A stretch of 64,000 bases of DNA, taken from positions 11,258,167 through 11,322,166 of the forward strand of contig OZ038465.1 in NCBI GenBank assembly GCA_964036295.1. The letters are read 5' to 3'. Below the pieces are notes generated by a model, which did no database searches, was not told where the DNA came from, and was given only the letters and a program-made list of their open reading frames with translations. Below, in pieces: positions 40,301 to 53,000 of this stretch. A program made the position numbers and the translations under genes. The stretch is from Plumapathes pennacea. Taxonomy: Eukaryota; Cnidaria; Anthozoa; Antipatharia; Myriopathidae. Position 1 is the first letter of the stretch. The number at the start of each line of letters is the position of its first letter.

Positions 40301-43300
40301 TGGCAGATGTTTACAGAAATATTCACTTCAGTTCAAAATTATCAAAATAGATAATCATTTCAATATTGCCCAGAAATCTGCATAGCATGAAACAGGTGAA
40401 GCACGTGATGCTTTCGAAAACAAGACAGGCCCGTGGCCAGTGCGCTTGTGACGTCATTAGTACAATGAATAGAGACACGCGGGGTCCCGGGAGAGGAACT
40501 TTTGTCGTGCGTTTATATGCAAAAGATATTATAGCCGAGTCAGTTTTTGCACATGACGGATCCAAGAGCTCCCTTTATTTTTCTTGCCTTCTTTTCTTCT
40601 AATTTCAGTCAAACAGATATTCACGAAAAAGTGTATTATAATAATTGAGAGAAAACAATTATCGAAGGCCCCGTAGGATTATTCTTCGTTTGCAACAACC
40701 CAGTTTTCATTGCTTTCCGATGCACGTGACAGTACTTGTGTGACGCTTGCTATACAACCTGGCAACCTTGTTGAGTGAATTTTCAAGCTGACATGTTTTG
40801 TGGAGGAACTGTGTTGTCATTTCGTAATGGGATTGACTGGGGAATACCAGACATCTTAAGTAGCTGTAATTGAAAGCTTTCAGACTTATCTCTGTAGCAC
40901 ATTAAAACATGACACTTCCCATGATGAAATTACTTCGTATGAAAAAGCCATCTCAGACGTTACTCATCCTACATGTACAAGTCTGATCACTAATATGTGC
41001 AAGATTGCTATGCATTAAGCTTTAACGCAAAATTCTGGGTCGATACGAAATTAATCTCTATCGGAAGCTGCAGACGTTTGAATACCGTGACAACAAAGGC
41101 GTGCATCACGGGCTTGTGGAGCGAACATTACGGCTCGGATAGTCGGATATCAACCTTGAGCTTTTGAAGACTTCGAGGTATTCAGTAACAAATATTCTCG
41201 ATGTAATCGCCTGCCGGTCTTTCCTGCTTTTGTTAAAGCGGCGTGAGTGAAAGCTAAGTAGCTGATGATTCGGGATTCCCCGTTCTATGATATTATGCTC
41301 GTGACATTTCATTGACAGATCTTGTATCTTAATCTCGCGTGATATTTGCCTCAAACCTATTAGTAATTCAATATTCTCAGACAATAAACAAAGAACCTTT
41401 ACTGCACGCAAAACGAAGTTAAACGCCGACTGTTCGTATACGCCGCGCGTTACACAAAGCCGCAGAGTTTCCGACAAAGGGAGACGCTCTGCCCGCAGGG
41501 AAAAGTTCAAGTTCTATCAAGTTTCGACTCGTCTTCTACTACTTATTCGATGTTCTTTCACACAAATATTGCTCAGAACACAGATACATTGGTTGAAGTG
41601 GTATCTATAATCGAGCATTTGCAAAACACAACCCTTCGTACTTTACGGGGGTCCCGCTGGTAACACATCAAGCATTTGTGTACGGCTATTTTCAAGTCTT
41701 CCGACGCTTAAAAACAATGCAAGCCAAAATCGCTCTTAAAGTATGGCTTCCGTGCATCCAGAAAGCCAACCGATGATCGTTTTGTTTGAATCAACAACTG
41801 AAGGACCGGAATTTTTTTCTATATCCCTTGACAGAGAAAACCCATTGTACTTGGTTCTATGATTTTGATCTCTGAGTACGTCTGATCTTGCAATGCCTGT
41901 TTTTTAACACATTTTAAAATACAAACGTATCTTAGCACCTCGGTTACTTTTGGCAATCTTTTTGAGCTTCTAGCTTTCTCGCAGCGATGGTTTATTGATC
42001 CTAATTTTCTCTTTCCATTTCCATCTGTGGCTTTTTATTGTTTACATGTTGTTTATATGCACGTTCTCGGAACGCATTAGCATTGTGAAGTACGTAAGCT
42101 CGGGTATAACCATGGACTTTTGACGACTTTGGGACATTCTTTGAAATGTATTCTTGTATTATTCGCCTGCTTTTTCTACTCTTGTTCAAAATGCGTGAAA
42201 GGTTATTCAAGGGTACGTGGCTTGGCTCACGACTTCGTCTTGCAGGACTTCGGTTTTCTTTCACAAAAACATTTGTGGGAATGCAATAAAACTGAGCGAA
42301 GCGAGATCTACCAACGGTCACTTTTTCCTCAGCCATTTCCCAATTTTCAAATAACAACGCCATCTGTTCCACTGATTGTTTGACCTTCATGGCACCGAGC
42401 CAAAATGTCGCAACAACAACATAAATGCACAGCAGAGTGAAATTTTGATCCCAAACAAAAGTCAGATTTTCTGACGCTTTACTTGTATCAGCAAGAATAA
42501 TACAAAGTAAAAGAATACAAAGTACCTTCAAGTTCACCCTCATACTAAACAGTTCCATATAATCCGCTATCAAGCGCTTGTCAAGAATCGCCGTCTTTAC
42601 ACAGGTTCTCGTCTTTGTATGTCGAGCGGCTTCGTTCAGCTTGTTCCTTCAAGTTCTCAAGGTTCTGGATGTCAGATTCTTCGTACATTTCTGTACAGTT
42701 GTGCATAGTTATGCAGTTCATTGATAAGTTCATTGCATTTGCTTTCATGGCTTTCAATATGGCTTTTGAGGCTGAACGGACCGACCCAAGCCAAAACCGC
42801 TCAATGAAATTTAGTATGGGTCTACCGCAGCCGGGGTATGCGTTTGTAAGTAAGATGAGCGGTCCATAAAATAATCCACAGAGCCAACTAAGGCAAGCAA
42901 CTTGCTGTCTTCAAAATGGCGAAACTGCTTGCCCGCCAAGTCACTTGATCACAACGTCATCACAAATCACATGATAATATGAACCAATCACCGCATGCAT
43001 CTGTCTAACCCAGAAAAATAAAAATAAAAAAAAATCGTTCCATTTTAAAGCTTGTGACGTCACAAGCAACAAGTCAGTGTCTGCTCGCAGATCGCTGCCA
43101 AAGTTTGGCATCAATTTATTTTTGCGGGGTCACTTTTATAAAAAAATTAGACACTCATAGTTAAAAAGAAACGCGGTAAGAATTAGTTACTGGTAAAACT
43201 GTTTTAGTAACTTTCACCAAGCAGTAGCTTTTGAGTTTTAAACTTGGCGATTTGTCAGTTTTCGAATGATCTCGAACCACCTTTACAAAACATAAACCAT

Positions 43301-46300
43301 AAAATCGACAAGAAACTAAACAGATTCACGATATTAGCTCGTAGAGTTCCCGCAGCCACTATGAACACATTAGTACATTATTCAGGACAAAATTATCATT
43401 GGTCGATTCAAAATATTTCATGGGACAAGGCGACTCAGAAGGCTGTGGAGGTTGAAGGGCGCTACCAAACTTATCTCTACCCCAAAGTTAGAGTAGTGTA
43501 GTATTTAGGCGATAAATGTTCACAATAATTGTACTTACCGACATCTCGAGGAAAAAATCCTGCCTCAGTGGATACGTGTTGGATCGTTATCACAGTCCGC
43601 TCAGCCGACGTTTGTCAGAAATGTTGTCATACGTCCATTAGGAGTCTGCGACGACACTGTACTCTTGCCATTATAATGTAGCTAAGTTCTTCTCATTCGT
43701 GATTAGGTTCCAAATGAACACACTCATGCTGTGATCTTCGAAATTCGCGAACTAACGTTCAAAACAACAACTTTCAAACCAAACGTGGTCAAACGTGTAT
43801 TTAGCGCAATGCATCATGGTTAGTTTTTGCCGATCATTGCTCGAACATCCAGCGGAAACCCTCTTAATACGTTATTATCTACCTCTTCAAGGAAGTTCAG
43901 AGGGAATCTTTCATTTTCGGGAGGATTTCAGAAGATCATAAAAGAGACCGACCGTGATCAACCACCGTGGTTCTAACAAAGGGTCATATGACCGGAGAGT
44001 GGGTCTGTGGTCACACTATTCCGCCACTTATCTCATGATTTGAAAATATGGAGGTGAAGCAATTGTTTGATCTATTGAGGAAGGAAGCTGAGTGCTCGTT
44101 CTGCATTCACCCATTTAACGAACCCAAGACTTTGTCATGTCTGCACAGCTTCTGCCTTCAATGTCTCAACAAATACGCGGCCATCAGAAGACAACAAGGA
44201 CACACAACATTCGATTGCCCCGTGTGTTTGGCCACGTTCCAGTTACCCGACAACGACAAGTTCGATGCCTTTCAGACAGCTTTCCATCAAAACCGACTGC
44301 TCGATATCCTGGCGCTGGAAAAAAGCGCCACAGACCAGAAAAGCTGTGGTAACTGCGAAGAAAATGTCGCTGCAAGTGCTTATTGCTTCGAGTGTCAAAT
44401 ATTCCTGTGTGAAGCTTGTCTCGACAAACACAATGGTCTCAGGATTACAAGAAGTCATCGCCAGGCATCGCTTCACAATTTACAAACAGGCGACGTTGAA
44501 GCACTCTTTCAAAGACCCGTGCTGTGTGAGAAGCAGTTCCACGAGAGAGAAACACTGGAGTACTTCTGCGAAGACTGCCGAAAATGTATCTGTCACAAGT
44601 GCGCGTTAGTGGAGCACAAGAAACATACACTACTTGAAATTCCACGCGTTGCGGAGCAGTACAAAAGGAAGATTATCCAAGATGTGGAGCAGATGAAGTG
44701 CAGAGTTACAGAATGTAAGCAGAAAATTGAGAAAAGCAAGAAGAATTTTGAAGACGTTGAACAACAGATAGAAGAAACAAGATACAAAGCACAAGCCACA
44801 GTGGAAGAACTGATACGAGATTTGAAAGAACACAAGGCGATCATTATGAGAAAATTGGACGAGGTACACCAGACACAACAACAAGCTCATTTGGCGCAGC
44901 TCAACAACCTTCATCTGAGTTTGGCTCAACTCAACAGCGCCATTGAGTACGCCGAGGCCATTACGACAAGGAACGTTGGAGCAGAAATTCTTCAAGCAAA
45001 AGAGACCATCACTCAACGCTGTGGTGAGCTGCTGACAGACCAGAAAATGACTGCACACAAACCTGTCTGTGTGGGTTTGGTGATTGATGATGACCTGTGT
45101 CAGACCGTGCACCAATCGGCCCTGGGACGAGTTGTTGTGAGCGTGACTGACACCTCGCTCTCAGTGGCTGATGGTAAAGACTTACATGAAGCAAAATGTG
45201 AAGAGAGAGCTGACTTTACAGTCGTCACAAAAAACACTGAAGGGCAAGAGTCCTATCACAAGCGTGACCAAGTCACAGTCCACACTCAAACAACCGGCGC
45301 ACAAGAACTTGAAGTGAAGATTGAAAGTAAGAAAGATGGGACATATCACGCAAGTTACGTGCCAAACACATATGGACATCGCGTGACGATTAGGATGAAT
45401 GGACAACCGCTCAGTGGTCGATGGAATGTTCACGTGATTCCACCGTACCAGGCCATCTCGTCATTTGGTTCACAGGGAACACTGAAAGAGCAGTTTAACG
45501 GGCCTTTTTCAGTATCCGTCAGCAGCACTGGGAACATAGCTGTAGCTGATGCTGGTAACAAGAGAGTGAAAGTGTTCACTTCAGAAGGAAAATACCTGAG
45601 AAAGTTTGGCAAGGGGAGACTGGAATGGCCTGTATCTGTAACATACACCAGTCTTGATCACATCATTGTGGTGGATGGTTTTGACGATGAAAATGCGAAG
45701 GCTTTGATGTTCAAAGAATGTGGAACTTTCCTCAAACAATTCAGTTCCGTCCATCTTAAGTCTCCCTGGAGTATCCGTGCCACGCCTGATGGCCGTGTTG
45801 TTGTGTGCGATTGGTATGACAAAGCTGTGAAAGTCCTCTCCCCAGACGGGAAAGAATTGCTCCTGTCCTTCAGTGCCCCAGACTGTACTGCCTACCCGTC
45901 GTACGCAGTGTGTCACAAAGAGAAGTTCTTTGTGTCGTATACTGATGAAAATTGCATCAAAGTGTTTGACGTGGCAGGACAATATCTTCACGATATCACC
46001 AGGACTGGGGAGTTTCAAGGGCTAGGCGGTGTTGCTGTCGACAAGCACGGCAACTTGATTGTTGCTGATGCAGGAAACCACAGGCTGCAGGTGTTCACAG
46101 CTGAGGGAGAGTTTGTCTCCAAGATAGGAAGTCAAGGGAATAGACTTGGCCAGTTTGATTGCCCCGAGGACGTAGTTTCTAGAGATGGCCGTGTGTATGT
46201 TACAGACCTCAATAACTATCGAGTACAAATCCTCGTGTAACTATATTAGTTTAAAACTATGTTGGTTGTGATCGCCCAAGTAAGATTAGTCTCAGAAAGA

Positions 46301-47003
46301 CTGCTGTTGTTGACTGACGTTTCAGCTACCTGAGCGGAAGTCACTCAAGTGAAGAGGTTTCTTCAGATAATGGTAATTATGCCTTGGTCGCTGATGTTTT
46401 TGTGATACGGTCGGTCGTAAAGACTTGGGCGTATTTCGTGATTTGCAAATGTCTTACGCACTGTACTCTAACCCAGACGATTGCAACCAACATATACTGT
46501 TCAAACGCCTGGGTTCAAACTATTTGCTGTGTATTTAGTTGACACGATAATTGTAGTGTGTATACTCGTAACGTGATGATACATTGCGTTGGTTTGCTGC
46601 TCTTCTCTTTCCATTACCTGGGCTAGAGTCCAGTAGCATCGAGTGATATCGTTGAGATACTGATGATTTCACCGTATACCTTATGTATACCATATTTAAT
46701 TTAAGAGTACAAACGTATCAAAAGTAACAAGTAATGATATTAACCAAGATTACGAAAGACTGCAGTTCAGTATTGAAACTATAGTTCAAATTCATGGTGT
46801 ACTTCACGCCCTATTATTGGCCTTGCATGAGCACATGCATATTTTAAAGTGCTACAGGTCTAATTAAACAAGTTAAATTCCGTATCTTAACATAATTATG
46901 GCTACAGTTACAGTAGGCAGAGCGGTTAGATCGTGGTTTTTTCCATCGTTTGCAGTTTTATAATATTTATAGTTACTTCTGTCTGTTGTTGTTGTTGTTG
47001 TTG

Positions 47004-47085
<82 letters not shown>

Positions 47086-50000
47086 TATTATTATTACCGT
47101 CTATACTTTTTTTGCATTGTAGTGTCCGCACCGTAACATTTTCCTGGACTTTAACTAGGTATATCCCCTTTCTGACAGTCATAAGCTCGTCCATAAAAGC
47201 GTAATGTCCGCAAATTGATTGTAAACTGAAGATAGCACGCTACATCTACGTTTGAAGTGTTTGCTGCAACAGCAAGAAGCTCAAAAATCGTTGTAAAATA
47301 AAAAAAAACTTAGGAGTATTGTATCCAAAGAAATGTTTGTAAGAATAGACCCCCAATTCCACGAATGATTTACAAACAATTGGTTTAAACTATTTCTTGC
47401 AGACTATAAACTGTTGCTTACAGTTTCCTACAGAAATTGTTCCTGCCACTGTGATTGGCAGAGTAACTACGCTGGTTTCGTTTTTAAACAGTCGCCCGTA
47501 AACCTAAAAGATTAATGAAATGTTTATACCCAAAAGTTTGACGTCTCACTCACCTCTCTTCACTGACGTCTGATCCAGGAGCAAATGGCGACAGTTTATT
47601 AGCAAGAATAATTCCAAGCAACTGAATGCCGGTAGCATTGTCCTTCTTGTCAGGGTCTGTGCGCGACAGAGCTTCAAATATGACCCTGCAAGGTTGCATT
47701 CACACAAAGACACACAAACGACAATTACACATATTTAGTTCCAGTGAAATATTTGCCTCACGTTACAACACTTAATTTTCAGATCTTCACACCAACATTA
47801 CTTCAAGAAGTCATACTACTAAAACCAGTAAAAACTAACAAAATTAGTTCTACATCAAAAAGCTTGTCAGAGCATAACATCTTCCAGAAATCGAGAGAGA
47901 GAGAGAGAGAGGCTTTCATGGACATAAATAAAATAAGGCCATGTCTTTACTTGGTAGGAACTTTGATTCTGTCCTTCCACACCTCAACCAGAGTCCTAAT
48001 TATCTCTAAGTTATTTCGGAAAACTGAGCGGGTAGAATGTTCGCATCTGGACATCAGGAACTCAACCAGCCTGCTGGTAAGTTTCCTATCAACATCCGTA
48101 TCCTAATGAGAAGAAAGCCACGGGAAATTAAAAATAATATTTGAGATATAGATAGCTCTGCCCTTCATATATATACCTGCATACACATATGACTGCTCAG
48201 CATGTGACTGACTACAATCCTGGTCAAAAATAAGTGGGACTACTCTGAAAAAATTATATTTTTCACCATCACTATCTTTTCAACAACGCGAAAGCGGCTC
48301 CTTTCCAAAACTTAACTCTCCCCCCTCCCCCATACTAACAATGTTGCATAAAGGAAGTGCACTTTGACATTGTATGGGGTGAGGGGGACGGGAAGGGTCA
48401 AAGTGTCATAATTTTCAGATAAATTGCTAAGTGTTCCAACACTTTTGACCAGAATTGTAGTTCGCAATGTAACTCACGTCATGATTTGTGCGTGCATGTA
48501 TCTTAAAATGATGAACGAGAACTACAATCTGCGACATAATAGCTGGACCACTTTCCCCTTTCCTTGGGCGAATGCTGGTGGAGAAGCTGTCCGCCAAAAT
48601 ACATCATTGAGAGGGAGAGGTAGGAAATAATACCCACACTCCAACAAGCCACTCTTGTCCCTTATGAAGTGTCCCAACAATTATGCCACAGATTGCAGTT
48701 TCTCTTTCGTTGTAAACGCTGTGAAACGCTGCAATATTGAATTACAATAACAAGGATCACAATACAATGTGAATACCTCGGGTATTGCTGTTGAATTCCA
48801 GGACAACATCGTCACCAGCAAGTCTACGATGAAGTAGTTCAGTCCCACTGTCACATTACTCTCCATTTCTTTGAAATGTAGCAACAGTTCCATCAAAGGA
48901 GATATCCAGAACTTGGCATATGGCTCGAAAATCTGCCGATAGTTGCAACAAACGTCAGAACAGAACGATAACAGAACAGAACAATAAGTACGTGACGTCA
49001 TGACGGCCATATTGGATAAACTTTTAAGAAATATGCTCACTAGCTTCCTACCCCCACCTTCACCCGTCTTTCCCCCAAAGAACGTCTTAATTATATCTAG
49101 CGGTTTTTTAGTTCACAGAAAAGCGACAGTACTTACTGTAGGCTCGTTTATGATCAACTTAGCTATGTAAAGTTGCACATTCACATGAGTGTTGATATTG
49201 CAGAATTTCTTATGCAGTGCAGCAATCCAGGAAGGCATTTCTTCTCCTGGGGCTCCCTTAAATACACAATTTTTTTGTTTAATAAAAAAAAAACAAACGA
49301 CGAGATTCTAAGATAAAGCATCAATACGACAGCAAAGAAAATGTTGCAGATATTGATTTTGTCATTAATTACCTTGGCAGTTATTTGACGTAAATGCCTC
49401 ACCAATCCAATGATCTTCCCCATGCACTCATGCTGGTTCAACTCATCCATTTCCACTTCTTCTTCGATCGAGTCAGATGAGTTCTTTTCCTGTGAGTATA
49501 AAACATGGAACTGAAACTGGTTACAAGAGAAGCTTTTCCACACTGGCACTGGCCTCGTTTTGAAACAATGGTAACAAGCACCTGGGAAATACATTAGACT
49601 TTGATGGAGCTACACAGAACAACAAAGACAAAATTTGGCTACAAAAGTCAGAATCGTACTTTGACAACTGTTTCTTCGTGCTCGCTTCGCGGATGTGACA
49701 CATCTGTGGACGAGTAGGCCTACATGTACAAGTGCACAAAATAGTGCAGAAAACAAACAAAACAAAACAAAACAAAACAAAAAAAAAAAAGTCAATACAT
49801 TGATGTCATAAGTCGACCATATAAAAATACCCAACCACCCGCAACGTAATGACGGGTGATCTTACACTTTTCATTTGAACGCAACTGAGTTTAATTTGCA
49901 CACAACAGCTTGCACTAAGCCTCGTTTTGAAACAGAGACAAAAAGTAACTTCGAAATGGACTTCTGTGTTTAACGAAAGTTGTCAAAATTATACATCTCA

Positions 50001-53000
50001 CACAAGAAGACCCGTTGCAACACCGCTTGCAAAGATAGATATTTCAGCTAGATTCTGGAGATGTTGAAATTTCAACATCAAGGGTGCATTATTTTAGGAC
50101 TGCTTTCAATTCCCTCGAAGACGAACACCTTCGGGACCAGCCCCCCACTGCTCATTTCCGGGGGACCGGGGGAACGACAGGTACCGCTCCTACCAGATGT
50201 CTGTCTTAGAGAGGTGTCCATCTCGGAGAGGTGTCCGTCTTAGAGAAGTGTCCGTTTTAAAGTTGACTGTATTCCGCAATAAAATTACACGGAAGAGACG
50301 CAATATGTATTCCTTTGGATGATAATTCTATTACGGAACGAACGGGATACTGTTCCGGAATAGTCTCAACATTTCAAGAATCCAGCTGAACCATCTCTAT
50401 TTGCAAGAGAAGCGGTTTGTGGGATGGATAAAATATACCGACCTGCACAGGAGTGGAAAAATCGTACAGGCTGACATCCTCACTCAAGCTGCTGTCAGCC
50501 AGATATTGAGACGACAAGTACTGTGGTCCACCTGAAATGACACGAGAACACTAAGAACCGGCGACAGTTGCACCAAAACATCCGACACAACGTGTTTCGA
50601 GTGACCAAACGCACTTTTTTTTTTTTTTTTTTTTTTTTTGCCGTTACGCGCGAGGTAACATGGGGATTACATCTCCTTAAAACTCTCTTGTCCTGGTATA
50701 TAAACGGATAACTAGTTCCCACCTTGAGAAGAGCCCTGTGTTCTTGTTCTGTCTGTTGTTTGTGCACGGGCTTCCATTCGTATGGATGTCATCTGCTTCT
50801 TACGTGATACCGGTGCCTTTGGTCACAATTAATTGATAAATTAAATGCAAAATATAATAAAAAGCTGCCGCGTCATAGCTAAGAATACGAACTACTGCTT
50901 ACCGAAAGCTCTACTTCAAATTCGTACTTCCTTTTGCAATCCACCAAGTTTTCGAACAGAAATTGTCCCTAGAGTAATGTAATAAGAAGCGTTAGATCTC
51001 TGACATCATTGAAGACGCTGACTAATGGCTCATACCTTGACTGGATTTTCGGTGAAGAGGAAGCCTACGTAGAACTTTACTTCAGTCTGAGTACAGGAGA
51101 TCAACGCCACTAAAGCATTGTACGCTGCGCAGTGGTACTGACGGCGCAGCTCTAACTGCAGGGTTTCACCACGCATGTCTTCACTCTTGGCTGCATGTGC
51201 ACACCTGCGTGAAACATGTCTCAGAGATCAAATGGTGGACACACGGGGCTCGCATTTGGAAAAGATCACACTCATTGCTTTATGTAACTATCTGCTATTC
51301 ATTTATTCAGCAATTAATGGTGTCGTCAAAAAAATCTGAGAAGTTATGCATTATAAAAGCTTATACATTTATATTTCTGGAATACCATGAGGCTAGCATT
51401 AATGCAAACCGTTCACGGTAGACGCGAAATTTATTGCAGGAATTATAAACGTCCGAATTTTGTGATATTAAAACCGTGAGTCGCGCATTTGGTTGGCTAA
51501 TGCCCTTTTGAAAGCTTTTCTTTTTTAGAATCCCTTAAAGAAAGTGGACAGAAAACAATTCAGAATAACGCAGAAAGAGTTCAGAACTTATTTGACAAAC
51601 TTACTAATACTCCTTCCCCACAAACATGAAGAAAGAACTTTAGCAATAAAATACACTGCACTGTCAAAGGGAAAAGGCAAGTGAGAATTCGGTTTGACTC
51701 ACTTTGTAATGGCCATTGTGAGTTCTTTTCCAGTCTTGACGCTCGTGCAATAGGCCTTATTTATGACTGACTCGGGTGAACTGAGGTCCGACTTGCTCAA
51801 ACGAGTATACAAAACTTCCAAGAGCTTGAAGCAGCAAAGTTTTGAGACCAATTGACTTTCAAAGCTTGGATCAAATGTCTGAAAACAAAACAGAATCATG
51901 CTGATGCTGAGCTGTTAAACGTGGTACGTAGCGCAGCATAGAAAACCAACACAGAGGAAACCTATTTATAAAAAAGGAGGCTGCCGAACGCTGCTACGCT
52001 ACTATGTGGGTTCCACTGCCGAAGCTGCAAATAGAAAGGGCAAGAGAAAAGCATAAATCAACACAAGCGCAGTCTGCAATGTTCACAGGGACTTTCAAGC
52101 GATATAAATAGGGAAAAACAATACTCCTTCTGTGCATCACACATAAGCAAGGGGGAGAGAGAGAGTGAGGGAGAAAAAATAAAAGCACAAACCTTTACTT
52201 GCTTGAGTTCAATTGTAGTCATGATTTCTCGTACATGACTGACGAAAAACTCTTTCAATACTTTGATGGAGCAGTGAAGAAGGAATGGCACACAAACACG
52301 ATCAATCACAGCACGTCTGGCCTCGGAGTGATGATCCCGTTCATTTGAAAACACTTCAAAACACACATCTAAAGCATCTTTTGCTTGATTGGGCGAGGTA
52401 TTAAGTCTAGTCAAAGCAAAGCAAAAACATGCACTCAGTATTTCAAAGCAGCAAATCGCGCACATTCCAGGACATGCCGGAGATTAAATTGTTGACTTGA
52501 ATTGATGAATAGAGCCTTTGTTAAGATCTAAGCACAAGACCCAAAATTATCGAGTTAGTTAAGGCTTCATGAGTGCCAGAAATGGAAAGAGCATCAACAA
52601 ATACTTTATGCAGACATGCAAAATTTGTCCCTCGTCAAGTATTTTCTCAACGAATTTTGAGACTCACCATTTCTTTCTGTGGTTTTCGTATGGAAATTCA
52701 TTGGTAAAAATAAAAATAATGTTCTCCTAATTCAATATGGTCAACACATTTGGAGTTATGAAGCTAGAGACATTTTGAGACAGATTGTACTTTAGGAACT
52801 TGATTGGCTGAGGAAACTGTGTAAGAACGTACCCTGTGATGAAAGCGACTATGCAGGTTTGGATTCGTTCCTCGTGGGCGTGCTTAACTTCGCGGCAAAT
52901 TATAGTCAAAAGCACGTTCAACAGCGTCAAACTTCCAGAGGTCACGAAAGCGGACAGCAACTAAACATGAAAAAGAGTCTGTTAGGATAGTTTAAAATAT

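Larger units (their letters stand above)
35359..47553 (-). other. PRKDC: 12.2-kb PRKDC intron hosting other genes and elements
   Basis: This is by far the longest intron of the gene in this window. It is bounded by a GT donor next to 47554 and an AG acceptor next to 35358. It contains a TRIM-NHL gene on the opposite strand, an unnamed 190-codon minus-strand ORF, two diverged copies of a related sequence, a foldback transposon and broken coding remnants. Confidence 0.9.

Noticed and set aside
44630-45115. 161-codon antisense ORF in the TRIM gene
   Set aside because: It is a shadow of the coiled-coil coding strand; Leu/Cys-rich content is expected from the reverse of Lys/Glu/Gln codons.
46933-47204. 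Poly-Tyr, poly-Leu and poly-Asn ORFs
   Set aside because: Pure translation of the TTG/TTA microsatellite.
49643-49703. Possible extra PRKDC exon in the PQR intron ([15 protein letters not shown]...)
   Set aside because: It has an AG on one side, but its length of 61 nt would break the frame between two phase-0 exons, and the donor is poor.
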